NCBI GenBank assembly: GCA_947427385.1
Contig: CANEHT010000002.1
Location: 1-64,000, forward strand
Length of the DNA stretch: 64,000 bases
Direction: 5' to 3'
Origin: an uncultured Clostridia bacterium
GTDB taxonomy: Bacteria > Bacillota > Clostridia > Lachnospirales > CAMVHY01
Positions 1-9,840 of this stretch are shown in pieces. Position 1 is the stretch's first letter; every line of letters starts with the position of its first letter. The translations under genes were made by a program, and so were the position numbers. The notes beneath the pieces were generated by a model. The model saw only the letters and a program-made list of their open reading frames with translations, was not told where the DNA came from and did no database searches.

Positions 1-112
1 ACAAATTCAACAACCTCCTCAACAAATTCAACAACCTCCTCAACAAATTCAACAATCTCAACAAAATCAAATACCACCACAAGCTCAAGACAAAGGCTGT
101 TTATTAATTTAA
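1..112 (+). CDS. C-terminal end of a Gln/Pro-rich repeat protein (5' end outside window)
   Basis: Only the last 36 codons are present, read from base 2 to a TAA at 110-112. The visible part is a low-complexity tail of heptapeptide QIQQPPQ twice and QIQQSQQ once, then a short stretch ending in KGCLLI. This frame is chosen because the 21-bp DNA repeat stays in register and the frame ends just before a good terminator. The family cannot be recognised from this tail. Gln/Pro-rich tails usually are flexible linkers. The last four residues, CLLI, resemble a eukaryotic CAAX box, but that may be chance. Confidence 0.7.
   Translation, partial: QIQQPPQQIQQPPQQIQQSQQNQIPPQAQDKGCLLI
2..64 (+). repeat. 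21-bp tandem repeat encoding QIQQPPQ
   Basis: Three in-frame 21-bp units lie at 2-22, 23-43 and 44-64. The first two are identical; the third differs at two positions, giving QIQQSQQ. More units may precede the window edge. Such arrays can change copy number by slippage, which would lengthen or shorten the tail without breaking the frame. Confidence 0.85.
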
Positions 113-122
113 TCAATATGAT

Positions 123-156
123 AAAATACCTCTAATAAAATTTGAGGTATTTTTTT
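123..156 (+). terminator. Intrinsic terminator after the repeat protein
   Basis: An AAAATACCTC arm at 123-132 pairs with GAGGTATTTT from 144, with a loop of about 11 nt, followed by a run of T. It lies 10 nt after the stop codon of the upstream gene and immediately before trmK. Confidence 0.8.
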
Positions 157-178
157 GCTTAAAAAAATGGTGATTAAT

Positions 179-829
179 TTGAAAATATCAAGGCGATTAA
201 ACTTTATCATAAATGAAATAGAAAATGACAGCATTGCAGATATTGGAACTGATCATGCGTATGTTCCAATAGCTGCTTTTTTACGCGGCAAAATCAAAAA
301 AGCAATTGCAACAGATATTCGTCGTGGACCTTTAGATATTGCACAAAAAAACATTTTAAGCTTTGGATTGCAAAATTTCATACAAACACGGCTTAGTGAC
401 GGCTTCAAAAATATTTTACCGGGTGAAGTTAAAACGGGAATAATTTCCGGAATAGGTGGGTTTATTATTTGTGATATAATTAGTCATGAAAATTTGTCAG
501 GCATCGACCAATTAATTTTACAACCACAAAATAATTTTTATTACGTACGCAAAAAATTACATTGCGTTGGTTTCAAAATCGTCAATGAAATTTTTTTATA
601 CCAACAAAAATTTTATAATATAATTAATGCTCGACGTGGCTACGATATTTTTTATGATGAAAAAGATTATGCTGTCGGGAAAATTTTACTCGAACAAAAA
701 AATCCGCTACTAAAAAAATTTTTAACGTTACAAATTAAAAAATTATCGCGCATAAAAAATTTTAATTGTGATGTCCAAAAATTTTATGATTTATACTTGG
801 AGGCTTTACAATGCTTTGCTCACAAATAA
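179..829 (+). CDS. trmK: tRNA (adenine(22)-N(1))-methyltransferase TrmK
   Basis: A SAM-dependent methyltransferase that modifies A22 in tRNA; about 216 aa, the usual family size. Near the N-terminus it carries the SAM-binding motif ADIGTDHAYVPI typical of the YqfN/TrmK family, after a basic KISRRL start region. I prefer the TTG at 179 because GGTGA lies 5 nt upstream at 169-173; an ATG at 167 in the same frame has no clear ribosome binding site, and any start further upstream falls inside the terminator. Its end overlaps the start of the Nif3-like gene by 19 nt. The trmK-nif3 pair is the same order as yqfN-yqfO in Bacillus, which supports both names. Confidence 0.9.
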   Translation: MKISRRLNFIINEIENDSIADIGTDHAYVPIAAFLRGKIKKAIATDIRRGPLDIAQKNILSFGLQNFIQTRLSDGFKNILPGEVKTGIISGIGGFIICDIISHENLSGIDQLILQPQNNFYYVRKKLHCVGFKIVNEIFLYQQKFYNIINARRGYDIFYDEKDYAVGKILLEQKNPLLKKFLTLQIKKLSRIKNFNCDVQKFYDLYLEALQCFAHK

Positions 830-1587
830 TTTCTGCAATGAATAAAATTGCGCCCGAAAATTTCGCACTTAATTGGGATAATGTCGGATTAATAGTCGGC
901 AACCGAGGCCAAAAAATAAATAAAATCCTTATCGGTTTAGATTTAACTGATGAAATAATTGATGAAGCATTGGCACTTGGCGCCAATATGATTATCACGC
1001 ATCATCCAATTTTATTTACATCTGTGAAAAAAATTTCTGACACCGCCGAAAGTAATCGCATTGTAAAATTAATCAAAAATGATATTTGTTTATATGTCGC
1101 GCATACAAATCTTGACATTGCTGACTACGGAACGAACTTCACCTTGTTTAATTTACTTGAACTCGAAAAAATGGAACCGTTCGAAGATTTGCAATATGGT
1201 TCAATGGGCAGAGTCGGCGTTTTAAAAAATGAAATGAAATTTGACACGTTCGCAAATTTTGTCAAAAACAAATTAAAGCTTGAGAAAATTAATTTTTATG
1301 GAAATAAAGATGAATTTATAAAAAAAGTGGCAATTTGTAGTGGCAGTGCCTCGCATGAAAAATATTTTTTACTCGCTAAAGAAAAAAATTGTAATGTTTA
1401 TTTGACTGGCGATATAAAATATCACGACGTTTTTGCTGCGCACGATTTGAATTTAAACTTAATTGATATCACTCACAACGCAAGTGAAAAAATTTTTGCG
1501 CCCGCTCTTAAATCACAGCTCGAAAAATATTGCTCAATAGAAATTTTGTGCGCTAATGACAAGCTAAATTTTTTTCACATTTTATAG
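811..1587 (+). CDS. Nif3-like dinuclear metal centre protein (YqfO family)
   Basis: A 258-aa member of the Nif3/DUF34 family (often annotated GTP cyclohydrolase 1 type 2 homologue). The metal-binding HHP motif lies in MIITHHPILF near residue 70, and the C-terminal DITHNASE region supplies the second set of ligands. It is the short form without the inserted PII-like domain seen in Bacillus YqfO. The family forms hexameric toroids; the true substrate is unsettled. ATG at 811 is preceded by GGAGG at 799-803. It is translationally linked to trmK upstream. Confidence 0.88.
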   Translation: MLCSQIISAMNKIAPENFALNWDNVGLIVGNRGQKINKILIGLDLTDEIIDEALALGANMIITHHPILFTSVKKISDTAESNRIVKLIKNDICLYVAHTNLDIADYGTNFTLFNLLELEKMEPFEDLQYGSMGRVGVLKNEMKFDTFANFVKNKLKLEKINFYGNKDEFIKKVAICSGSASHEKYFLLAKEKNCNVYLTGDIKYHDVFAAHDLNLNLIDITHNASEKIFAPALKSQLEKYCSIEILCANDKLNFFHIL

Positions 1588-1598
1588 GAGGTTCCCTT

Positions 1599-3233
1599 AT
1601 GATAACTGTTTTGGGCGAAAAAATCGAACTCACTGAAAGCACAACACTTTTAGAATTAAGTAAAAAGTTTCAATCATATTTCTCTAACGAAATAATTTTG
1701 GCTAAAGTTAATAATCGCTTAAGTGATTTGTCAGAAATTATTTACCCTGAAAATGATTGCCGGATAGAATTTCTTGACATCTCAAATCCAAATGGCTACC
1801 GAACCTATCAACGCAGCGTCGTATTCATATTGATATACGCCATAAAATTGCTCTGCGGTGAAAAAACTCGCGTCATTATCGAACATTCTATCAACAAAAA
1901 TTATTACTGTGAGATCGATTCCGTTCCCGTTACTCCTAATTTATTACGGCAAATAGAAAAAAAAATGTACGAAGTTATTGACCAAAACATACCAATTCAA
2001 AAATTGTCCGTACCAATTGACAGTGCATTAACAATTATGCAAAGATTTTGCGACAATGATAATCGTTTCAAATATAATCGCAATTCAAATTTAAATCTTT
2101 ACAAATTAAATTGGTATTACGATTACTATTACGGCCCAATGCTTCCATCTACGGCCTATATCAAAAAATTCTTTTTACACACAAAGTTAAATGGATTTGT
2201 CGTTCAATTTCCATTGTTCAACAAACCTTACGAATTTGAAGAAATTCAACCTAATGAAAAAGTTTCACAAGTTTTTTTGGAATACTCACATTGGCTTAAA
2301 ATTTTGAATCTCCAAACACTTTCCTCACTCAATGAAATAATTTGCAAAGGTAAATCCAAAGAATTAATTTACTTATCCGAAGCACTTCATGAAAATAAAA
2401 TTGTCAATATCGCTACAAAAATTTGTGAGAGCAACAAAAAAATAATTTTAATTGGTGGCCCAACTTCTTCTGGTAAAACAACTTTTGCTCATCGACTTTC
2501 TTTACAATTACGTGTAAACGGCAAAAAGCCTCACATAATTTCCATTGACGATTACTTTTTAAATCGTGATGACTCACCGCTTGATGAAAATGGTGAACAC
2601 GATTTTGAAAGACTCGAAGCTTTAAATGTAAAACAATTAAATGACGATTTGATAAATCTTTTGAATGGCAAAATTGTTGAACTTCCTCGTTATAATTTTG
2701 TATCGGGATTGAGTGAAAAAAGTAACCGTTTCATAAAGTTAAACGATGACGACATATTGATAATGGAAGGAATTCATGGTTTAAATGAAAAATTAACTGC
2801 TTCAATCCCGAAAGATTATAAATTTAAAATTTTTGTGAGCGCACTCGCACAATTAAATATTGACGATCATAATCGAATTTCGACAACCGATACTCGTTTA
2901 GTTCGTAGAATTGTCCGCGATAATCAATTCCGTAACTTCGATGCTAAAAGTACTATAAATATTTGGCGAACCGTTTTACGCGGCGAAAATAATTATATTT
3001 TCCCATATCAAGAAGAAGCTGATATGTTTTTTAATTCTGCACTGGTATATGAAATGTCTGCACTAAAACAATTTGCTTTGCCATTACTCTTTGACATAAG
3101 CGATGATAACAGTGAATACACTGAGGCTAATCGTTTGATTCGTTTCATGAATAGTTTTCTTACCGTAAATACAAAATATATTCCGCAAAATTCTATCTTA
3201 CGCGAATTTATTGGCGGCAGTTGTTTTTATTAA
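1599..3233 (+). CDS. Nucleoside (uridine-type) kinase with N-terminal TGS domain
   Basis: A 544-aa fusion found in many Firmicutes. Residues 1-65 look like a TGS domain (MITVLGEKIELTES...), followed by a region related to the threonyl-tRNA synthetase second additional domain. The C-terminal half is a uridine kinase/phosphoribulokinase domain with Walker A GGPTSSGKTTFAHRL near residue 285 and a downstream SIDDYF acid motif. It probably phosphorylates a nucleoside with NTP; the exact substrate is not shown by sequence. GGAGG precedes the ATG. It sits in one operon with trmK and the Nif3-like gene. Confidence 0.85.
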   Translation: MITVLGEKIELTESTTLLELSKKFQSYFSNEIILAKVNNRLSDLSEIIYPENDCRIEFLDISNPNGYRTYQRSVVFILIYAIKLLCGEKTRVIIEHSINKNYYCEIDSVPVTPNLLRQIEKKMYEVIDQNIPIQKLSVPIDSALTIMQRFCDNDNRFKYNRNSNLNLYKLNWYYDYYYGPMLPSTAYIKKFFLHTKLNGFVVQFPLFNKPYEFEEIQPNEKVSQVFLEYSHWLKILNLQTLSSLNEIICKGKSKELIYLSEALHENKIVNIATKICESNKKIILIGGPTSSGKTTFAHRLSLQLRVNGKKPHIISIDDYFLNRDDSPLDENGEHDFERLEALNVKQLNDDLINLLNGKIVELPRYNFVSGLSEKSNRFIKLNDDDILIMEGIHGLNEKLTASIPKDYKFKIFVSALAQLNIDDHNRISTTDTRLVRRIVRDNQFRNFDAKSTINIWRTVLRGENNYIFPYQEEADMFFNSALVYEMSALKQFALPLLFDISDDNSEYTEANRLIRFMNSFLTVNTKYIPQNSILREFIGGSCFY

Positions 3234-3252
3234 ACTTAGGAGGTTTTTAAAA

Positions 3253-4227
3253 ATGGAAACAAAACTTAATTTGGTACAAGAATGGGATAAAACTTTTCCT
3301 AAAAGTAAAAAGGTAAACCATCGAAAAGTTACTTTCCATAATCGCTACGGTATAACATTAGCTGCAGACCTTTATGAACCTAAAAATATAACTGATAAAT
3401 TATCAGCTATTGCTATATGTGGGCCATTTGGTGCAGTAAAAGAACAAGCAGCAGGATTATACGCACAAATAATGGCTGAACGTGGATTCTTAACTATTGC
3501 GTTTGACCCATCATTTACTGGTGAAAGTGGCGGTAATCCACGTTATATGGCTTCACCTGATATTAATACTGAAGACTTCCAAGCGGCAATAGATTTTCTT
3601 TGTACGCAGATTAATGTTAATCCTGAAAAAATTGGTATTATTGGAATATGTGGTTGGGGCGGTATGGCACTTAATACTGCGGCATTAGATACTCGTATCA
3701 AAGCAACTGTTACTTCTACGATGTATGATATGTCAAGAGTAAATGCGAAAGGATATTTTGATGAAGCTGATAGTGCTAATGCAAGATATGAAACAAAAAA
3801 AGTTCTTAATGCGCAACGTAGTAAAGACTATAAAAATGGGAAATATGAACTTGGTGGAGGAGTTATCGATCCCTTACCGGATGATGCGCCATTTTTTGTA
3901 AAGGATTACTATAATTATTATAAAACTAAACGAGGCTATCATACTCGTTCACTAAATTCTAATGGCGGTTGGAATAAAATAGGTTGTATGTCATTTATCA
4001 ATCAACCAATTTTATGTTATAGTGATGAAATTCGTAGCGCCGTATTAATTATTCATGGTGAGAAAGCACATTCATGTTATTTCAGTCAAGATGCTTTTAA
4101 AAATTTAAAAGGTAGCAATAAAAAATTAATGATAATACCAAATGCAGTCCATACAGATTTATATGATAAAGTTGACATAATTCCATTTGATGAAATAGAA
4201 AATTTCTTTAGAGAATATTTAAAATAA
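3253..4227 (+). CDS. Alpha/beta hydrolase, dienelactone-hydrolase-like with Cys nucleophile
   Basis: A 324-aa alpha/beta hydrolase without a signal peptide. The nucleophile elbow GICGWGG places Cys where many family members have Ser, as in dienelactone hydrolases and YcjY-like proteins. C-terminal LIIHGEKAHS and PNAVHTDLYD supply the likely acid and His region. Start chosen at the ATG of METKLNL, with TAGGAGG about 8 nt upstream; a longer in-frame start would overlap the nucleoside kinase. It is the last gene of the trmK operon, followed by a palindromic intergenic element. Base composition is slightly less AT-extreme than its neighbours, so it may be a later addition. Substrate unknown. Confidence 0.75.
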   Translation: METKLNLVQEWDKTFPKSKKVNHRKVTFHNRYGITLAADLYEPKNITDKLSAIAICGPFGAVKEQAAGLYAQIMAERGFLTIAFDPSFTGESGGNPRYMASPDINTEDFQAAIDFLCTQINVNPEKIGIIGICGWGGMALNTAALDTRIKATVTSTMYDMSRVNAKGYFDEADSANARYETKKVLNAQRSKDYKNGKYELGGGVIDPLPDDAPFFVKDYYNYYKTKRGYHTRSLNSNGGWNKIGCMSFINQPILCYSDEIRSAVLIIHGEKAHSCYFSQDAFKNLKGSNKKLMIIPNAVHTDLYDKVDIIPFDEIENFFREYLK

Positions 4228-4242
4228 CTTTATAAAAAAAAC

Positions 4243-4380
4243 AAGACCTTTACTTTTTTCTTTGAAAAGAAAAAAGTAAACCAAAAAAGAAACTTTATAA
4301 AAAAATCTTTGCGTAAACTCGCAAAGATTTTTATCTGATTTCTTTTGTATACTTTTCTTTTTCTAAAGAAAAGTAAAAAT
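4243..4380. repeat. Palindromic intergenic element, copy 1 (bidirectional terminator)
   Basis: Left outer arm AAGACC-TTTACTTTTTTC folds back on GAAAAGAAAAAAGTAAA. The central hairpin pairs 4301-4313 with 4320-4332 (stem CTTTGCG/CGCAAAG) and is flanked by A- and T-runs, so it can terminate from both sides. A decayed right arm ends in AAAGAAAAGTAA, and the terminal GGTCTT is lost. It lies between the converging hydrolase and ftsH genes and serves both 3' ends. Confidence 0.85.
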
Positions 4381-4386
4381 TTAATT

Positions 4387-6213
4387 TTAATTAAATAACA
4401 ATCTAAATTCATCGCCGGTAATTTTTTCTTTTTCAATTAACAATCCGGCCGTTTTATGCAATACAATAATATTTTCTTGAATAATTTTTTTAGCTTCATC
4501 GTAAGCTTTCTTTATAATTTTTCTTACTTCGTTGTCAATTTCATACGCAACTTTTTCACTATAATTTCGTGTGTGCCCGATATCGCGGCCCAAAAATATT
4601 TCTTCGTTGTTATCACCAAACTGAATCGGTCCAAGACTTTTACTCATTCCGTATTTCGTAACCATATTTCTCGCGATAGTTGTTGCACGTTCAATATCAT
4701 TTGATGCACCAGTTGTTATATCTTCAATCACAATTTCCTCAGCTGCACGTCCACCCAAAAGTGAAATAATTGTCTGCTCCATTTTTCTTTGCGTAATATA
4801 ATTTTGTTCCTCAAGCGGAATATTCATCGTATAACCGCCAGCCATTCCCGTCGGTATAATCGAAATCATGTGTACCGGATCTAGCTCAGATAATTTCTCA
4901 AACAAAATCGCGTGTCCAGCTTCATGATATGCTGTAATTTTTTTCTCTTTCTCTGAAATAACTCGACTTTTCTTTTCCGTCCCTATTCCAACTTTAATAA
5001 ATGCCCGTCGTATTTCTTCCATTGTAATTTCTTTTTTATTAGCACGTGCCGCCAAAAGTGCCGACTCATTAAGCAAATTTTCCAAATCTGCGCCTGTAAA
5101 ACCTGCTGTCGTTTGCGCAATCGTTTTTAAATTTACATCTTCGGCCAACAATTTCCCTTTTGAATGCACTTTCAAAATTTCCTCGCGGCCTTTCACATCA
5201 GGTTTATCAACAACAACCTGACGGTCAAAACGTCCCGGTCTTAACAGTGCCGGATCCAAAATATCCGGACGATTCGTAGCCGCAACAACAATTACGCCTT
5301 GATTCAAACCGAAACCATCCATTTCAACCAACAATTGATTCAAAGTTTGCTCGCGTTCATCATGACCGCCACCAAGTCCTGCGCCACGTCTACGGCCAAC
5401 AGCATCAATTTCGTCGATAAAAATTATACACGGCGAATTTTTTTTTGCTTGTTCAAATAAATCTCTAACGCGCGATGCTCCGACACCAACAAACATTTCA
5501 ACGAAATCTGAACCTGAAATACTAAAGAAAGGAACGCCAGCTTCACCTGCGACTGCTTTTGCCAATAAAGTTTTACCGGTTCCCGGCGGACCGACAAGCA
5601 AAACACCTTTAGGAATTCTTGCGCCAATGTCCATAAATTTTTTTGGTGTTTTTAAAAACTCAACGATTTCCTGAAGTTCAATTTTTTCTTCATCCAATCC
5701 CGCAACTTCATTAAATGTAACTTTATTTTTATCGGACTGAACGGCTTTGGCTTTATTGGAACCAAATGAAAGGATCTTGCCGCCACCAATTCCACCTTGA
5801 ATTTTTTGCATAATAAACAGCAAAGCAAAAATTGAGAATAATGTCATTAATAATGGTGAAATAAATTGAACAATAAAGCCTGTTTTTGGAACTGGGTCAG
5901 TTTGTATCGCAAAATCATATAAAACTGAATATCTATTTGCCAGTTCCATGAAATTTGACATACTTGGTATCTGTAATGTTTCAAATTTACCGTTATCGAA
6001 AATAACTTTTACCGTCCCGCTATCACTGATATCGGTATCGCGGCTAATCTCTAAACTTTTTACCATTCCGGCTTCCATTGATTTTATTAAATCACTATAT
6101 ATATAAATATCGGTAGATTTTTGCGGTATCAAAAAATTTGAGAGCCAAAATGCTATTACTATCAATAAAAAAATTGTAAAGTATGCCGTTATCGTTTTTG
6201 AATATTTCTTCAA
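4387..6213 (-). CDS. ftsH: ATP-dependent zinc metalloprotease FtsH
   Basis: A 608-aa membrane-bound AAA+ protease that degrades misfolded and regulatory membrane and cytosolic proteins. Two transmembrane segments lie near residues 8-28 and 110-135 with an extracytoplasmic region between. The AAA+ domain has Walker [20 protein letters not shown] and Walker [17 protein letters not shown], then the zinc site HEAGH in the peptidase domain. The length is near the usual 610-640. It is the last gene of tilS-hpt-ftsH, an order conserved in Bacillus. GGAGG precedes the ATG. Confidence 0.98.
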   Translation of the reverse strand: MKKYSKTITAYFTIFLLIVIAFWLSNFLIPQKSTDIYIYSDLIKSMEAGMVKSLEISRDTDISDSGTVKVIFDNGKFETLQIPSMSNFMELANRYSVLYDFAIQTDPVPKTGFIVQFISPLLMTLFSIFALLFIMQKIQGGIGGGKILSFGSNKAKAVQSDKNKVTFNEVAGLDEEKIELQEIVEFLKTPKKFMDIGARIPKGVLLVGPPGTGKTLLAKAVAGEAGVPFFSISGSDFVEMFVGVGASRVRDLFEQAKKNSPCIIFIDEIDAVGRRRGAGLGGGHDEREQTLNQLLVEMDGFGLNQGVIVVAATNRPDILDPALLRPGRFDRQVVVDKPDVKGREEILKVHSKGKLLAEDVNLKTIAQTTAGFTGADLENLLNESALLAARANKKEITMEEIRRAFIKVGIGTEKKSRVISEKEKKITAYHEAGHAILFEKLSELDPVHMISIIPTGMAGGYTMNIPLEEQNYITQRKMEQTIISLLGGRAAEEIVIEDITTGASNDIERATTIARNMVTKYGMSKSLGPIQFGDNNEEIFLGRDIGHTRNYSEKVAYEIDNEVRKIIKKAYDEAKKIIQENIIVLHKTAGLLIEKEKITGDEFRLLFN

Positions 6214-6234
6214 AATAAAACCTCCTTATAAAAT

Positions 6235-6768
6235 CTATTCACCTAGATATCCAATATAATCTACATTCCTAAAATGTCCATAATAATCTAAACCATAACC
6301 GATAATAAATTTATCCGGGATAACAAAGCCTACATAATTTGGAGTGATATCCGCTACTCTTTTACTTGCTTTATCTAAAAGTACACATGTAGCAATACTA
6401 AGTGGATTATATTTTTTAAGATGTTCCGTAATAAATTTAAGTGAGTGACCCGTATCTATTATGTCTTCAATAATTAACAGATGACGATTCTCAACAGGAT
6501 TCGTTAAGTCTTTATTTATTTTGATATTCCCAGAACTTTCAAAATCATTTCCATAACTTGATAGTTCAACAAATTCCATATCAAAAATCAAATCAAGTTT
6601 ACGGGCTAAATCTACGGTAAAGAAAATACTACCTCTAAGGATAGAGACTAAAGTTAAAGGTTTACCATTATAATCATTAGAGATATTTAGAGCTAATTGG
6701 TTAATACGATTTTGAATTTTATCTTTAGAGATTAAAACATTAAGTTGCGAGCGTACATCTTTTATCAT
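6235..6768 (-). CDS. hpt: Hypoxanthine phosphoribosyltransferase
   Basis: A 177-aa purine salvage enzyme that makes IMP/GMP from hypoxanthine/guanine and PRPP. The PRPP-binding loop is LLIIEDIIDTGHSL and the early loop is VSILRGSIFF. The ATG at 6768 (MIKDVRSQLN) has GGGAGGA upstream; longer starts run into tilS. Its first 29 nt overlap the 3' end of tilS, so translation is probably coupled. The tilS-hpt-ftsH order is typical of Firmicutes. Confidence 0.96.
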   Translation of the reverse strand: MIKDVRSQLNVLISKDKIQNRINQLALNISNDYNGKPLTLVSILRGSIFFTVDLARKLDLIFDMEFVELSSYGNDFESSGNIKINKDLTNPVENRHLLIIEDIIDTGHSLKFITEHLKKYNPLSIATCVLLDKASKRVADITPNYVGFVIPDKFIIGYGLDYYGHFRNVDYIGYLGE

Positions 6769-8047
6769 TAGTATCCTCCCAAGTATGAATAAAATAGATC
6801 TTACCGGTATCATAATTAGTAATTATATCGGTATTCATAATCCAAATAACAATATCGTTGACAGTAAGGAGTGGAATAGATTGACGAATATGGGGCCAAA
6901 TTTTATTTTGGTTAAAGATATTTTTTAATTTTTTATGGCCAAAATTTTTAAAGAATATCTTATCGCCACATCTATAATTTCTTACTGTTATCTTATTTAT
7001 ATTATCACAGTAGAAAATTTTTGTACAGTTACTATTTTTTTTATCGCTAACAAGTAAGAATTTATTTAGCTGCGGAATAAAAGTAATCTGATTTAATTTT
7101 AATTCGTACTCAAAATTATAGTCATGATTGTAAAAGAACATAATTTCGTCAAAATTTTTTTCTACTGTAATATTATTTGGCAACGAAATTTTTTTCCCAT
7201 TAGGTTTATCAAGTAACTCAATTATAGAATTAATATGTTTTGACGAAATTTCATCTCTTATTATTATGCGTATAATTCTTTTTTGTAATACTTGTGGTAA
7301 AGATTTTAATTTAGTAACGGAAATTTTATTTGAATTAATATTTTTTAACGCTAATTGATTTAAAAAATTACTTTCATCAGAAATAATTTTAGCACTACGA
7401 GAAATTGTATCAATAAAGTTTGGATTAATGGATAAAATTTGCGGCAGAATTATGTTGCGTATTTTATTGCGCGTATATTCACAATTTAGATTTGAACTAT
7501 CAATTCTGTACGAAATATTATTTTCATGACAATAAGTTTCAATTTGCGCCCGTTCAATATTTATTAGCGGGCGAATTATTTTTTTATTTACGGGCATAAT
7601 TCCGCTAAAGCTTCCACATCCACGAATAAGTTTCATTAAAATAGTTTCAGCATTATCATTTTTATTATGAGCGGTCGCAATTTTATCGGCATGATATTTT
7701 GTAAGTAAGTGAGAGAAGAAATCATACCGACAAATACGACCGGCTTCTTCAATTGAAAATTTATTTTTACGAGCAAAATCTTTGACATTAATTTTTTTAG
7801 CTTCAAAAATAATTTTATTTTGCACGCATAAATCGGCGACAAATTTTTCGTCATTATCAGATTCATTTTGACGAAGTCCATGATTCAAATGAGCAACAAT
7901 TAATTGCAAATCAAAAAGATTTTGGATACGTAGGAACAAATTTAAGAGTACGGACGAATCAATTCCACCTGATACTGCAACAATTATTTTTTCGCCATTG
8001 TTTAACATTTTGTAATGGGAAATAGTTTGCAAAAAATTATCAAGCAA
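6740..8047 (-). CDS. tilS: tRNA(Ile)-lysidine synthetase TilS
   Basis: A 435-aa N-type ATP pyrophosphatase that converts C34 of tRNA-Ile(CAU) to lysidine so that it reads AUA. The PP-loop VAVSGGIDSSVLLNLF lies near residue 25 and a C-terminal TilS domain follows. I place the start at a TTG at 8047, 5 nt after GGTGGTGA; an upstream in-frame TTG at 8062 would overlap that ribosome binding site. It is the first gene of tilS-hpt-ftsH and diverges from the O-antigen-ligase-like gene. Confidence 0.94.
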   Translation of the reverse strand: MLDNFLQTISHYKMLNNGEKIIVAVSGGIDSSVLLNLFLRIQNLFDLQLIVAHLNHGLRQNESDNDEKFVADLCVQNKIIFEAKKINVKDFARKNKFSIEEAGRICRYDFFSHLLTKYHADKIATAHNKNDNAETILMKLIRGCGSFSGIMPVNKKIIRPLINIERAQIETYCHENNISYRIDSSNLNCEYTRNKIRNIILPQILSINPNFIDTISRSAKIISDESNFLNQLALKNINSNKISVTKLKSLPQVLQKRIIRIIIRDEISSKHINSIIELLDKPNGKKISLPNNITVEKNFDEIMFFYNHDYNFEYELKLNQITFIPQLNKFLLVSDKKNSNCTKIFYCDNINKITVRNYRCGDKIFFKNFGHKKLKNIFNQNKIWPHIRQSIPLLTVNDIVIWIMNTDIITNYDTGKIYFIHTWEDTNDKRCTLAT

Positions 8048-8071
8048 TATTATCACCACCAATATTTTTGT

Positions 8072-8100
8072 TTGACAAAGGAAATTATACGCTTTAAAAT
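8072..8100 (+). promoter_or_regulatory. Sigma-A-type promoter for the O-antigen-ligase-like gene
   Basis: TTGACA at 8072-8077, a 17-nt spacer and TAAAAT at 8095-8100, about 35 nt before the start codon. The -35 is a perfect match to the vegetative consensus. Confidence 0.75.
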
Positions 8101-8134
8101 TTCATTGTAAAAATAATATTGGGAGAAAAAATTA

Positions 8135-9823
8135 ATGACGATAAAAAAACTTTACAGGCAAAGTAAAATATTTTTGATAGCGGAAAAAATTTCAGACGCT
8201 ATAGGCAAAATTATTTTTTCAAGTTTCTTTTACAAAATTATTTTTCATGAAAGTGGCGGCGAAAAAGTTTTTTCAAAAAGTTTTATAAAACGCATTTTAA
8301 ATTTTTTCGTACAAATTTTTTTGTCAATGCAAAATTTTTTCGCAGATTTTTACGAAACAAGTTTGTGTAAAAAATTTCTTGACTCGATATTTACTATTTA
8401 CGTACCACAATGTGCTTTGTCCGCAAAATCTGTAAAATTTTTGAGCGAATTTTTTGGTATTGAAATTAAAAAATCTGAAAAAAAATCCGGATTAATTTTT
8501 TGGCTAATTGTTTTAACATTATTCATTTTTTGTGCAAAATTTTTCAGCGTAAAAAAATCTTTGCTTGTCATCGCAATTTCATTCGCACTTTTAATATTTT
8601 ATAACGTAAAAGCGGGAATTTTTGCGCTAGCATTTTTTACGCCAATTTTGCCGACAAAATTTATTTTGGCCATCGTTTTGCTAACAGTTTTTTCATTTAT
8701 TTTTAATTTAATTTTTACGCGCAAATTTTCACTGCGAATTAATTTGACAGATTTATTTGTAGTTTTGTTTGCGATGTTAATCTTTTACAGTTCGTTCATA
8801 TCTTACATTCCAAATTTAAAAATGAGCGCAATTTATTTATTGTTCATCGCATTTTATTTTGTCTTTAAAAATACAATTACGAACAAAGAAAATTTATTCA
8901 CAATTGCATCACTAATGATAATATCGTCGGCAATCGTTGCTTTAATCGGCATCGCACAAAAATATTTTGGTTTAGATTCAACTGTAAATATGTGGATTGA
9001 CGAAAATATGTTTGAAGGCAATACAACACGCGTTTTTTCCACGCTCGCTAACCCAAATGTTTTGGGCGAATATTTACTTTTTATGATTCCAATAACTTTT
9101 GGCAGCATATATTATTTCAAAAATAAATTTTGCAAAATAATTTCGTTTTTAATTACGTGCTTGCTTGGTTTTTGTATGCTTTTAACTTTATCACGCGGTG
9201 CTTGGCTCGGATTAATTGCCGCAATGATTATTTTCGTTTTGTTGCGCGACAAAAAACTTTTATTGCTAGGATTTTTTTTGATTTTAATCTCTCCGCTATT
9301 CATTCCAAATTCATTTTTGCAAAGATTTATGAGCATCGGAAATATGGCTGATACTTCTACATCGTATCGCGTTGGGATTTGGATTGGCTCACTCCGAATG
9401 ATAAAAGATTTTTGGCCAATAGGAATTGGCTTAGGCAGTGAAGTTTTTATTTTTATATTTCAAAAATATGCGCTGTCAGCTTCATACGCGCTCCACTCCC
9501 ACAATTTTTATCTGCAAATTCTAATTGATTTAGGAATAGCGGGATTCATTTTGATTTTATGCGTAATTTTTTCATTCTATAAAAATTTACTTGCGAATAA
9601 TAAATTTTTGACTGATAACTTTGTCAAAACTTTCAAAATTTCTTTATGCGCCGGATTTACCGGATATTTAATTCAAGGTTTAGCTGACAACGTTTGGTAT
9701 AACTATCGAATCTTTCTTTTATTTTGGATTATGATTGCAATCTCCAGCGTTTGTTTTAATTTATCCGAACTAAAAGTTTGGGAAAAATTTAAATTCTACC
9801 AGCACAAAACAAAATTTAATTAA
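8135..9823 (+). CDS. O-antigen ligase / polymerase family (Wzy/WaaL-like) membrane protein
   Basis: A 562-aa polytopic membrane protein. A basic and hydrophobic N-terminal section of about 120 residues precedes roughly ten transmembrane segments. The long loop near the C-terminus carries HSHNFYLQILIDLGIAGF, typical of the Wzy_C/O-antigen-ligase superfamily, and the ANPNVLGEYLLF segment is also characteristic. The likely role is linking or polymerising a surface glycan outside the membrane; the acceptor is unknown. No other glycan genes adjoin it. GGGAGA precedes the ATG, with its own promoter upstream and palindromic copy 2 downstream. Confidence 0.75.
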   Translation: MTIKKLYRQSKIFLIAEKISDAIGKIIFSSFFYKIIFHESGGEKVFSKSFIKRILNFFVQIFLSMQNFFADFYETSLCKKFLDSIFTIYVPQCALSAKSVKFLSEFFGIEIKKSEKKSGLIFWLIVLTLFIFCAKFFSVKKSLLVIAISFALLIFYNVKAGIFALAFFTPILPTKFILAIVLLTVFSFIFNLIFTRKFSLRINLTDLFVVLFAMLIFYSSFISYIPNLKMSAIYLLFIAFYFVFKNTITNKENLFTIASLMIISSAIVALIGIAQKYFGLDSTVNMWIDENMFEGNTTRVFSTLANPNVLGEYLLFMIPITFGSIYYFKNKFCKIISFLITCLLGFCMLLTLSRGAWLGLIAAMIIFVLLRDKKLLLLGFFLILISPLFIPNSFLQRFMSIGNMADTSTSYRVGIWIGSLRMIKDFWPIGIGLGSEVFIFIFQKYALSASYALHSHNFYLQILIDLGIAGFILILCVIFSFYKNLLANNKFLTDNFVKTFKISLCAGFTGYLIQGLADNVWYNYRIFLLFWIMIAISSVCFNLSELKVWEKFKFYQHKTKFN

Positions 9824-9840
9824 AAAATTATGTTTTTTAT

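Noticed and set aside
4230-4436. Short Lys/Phe-rich open frame in the hydrolase-ftsH gap
   Set aside because: It is a by-product of the A/T-rich palindromic element and the end of ftsH, with no ribosome binding site.
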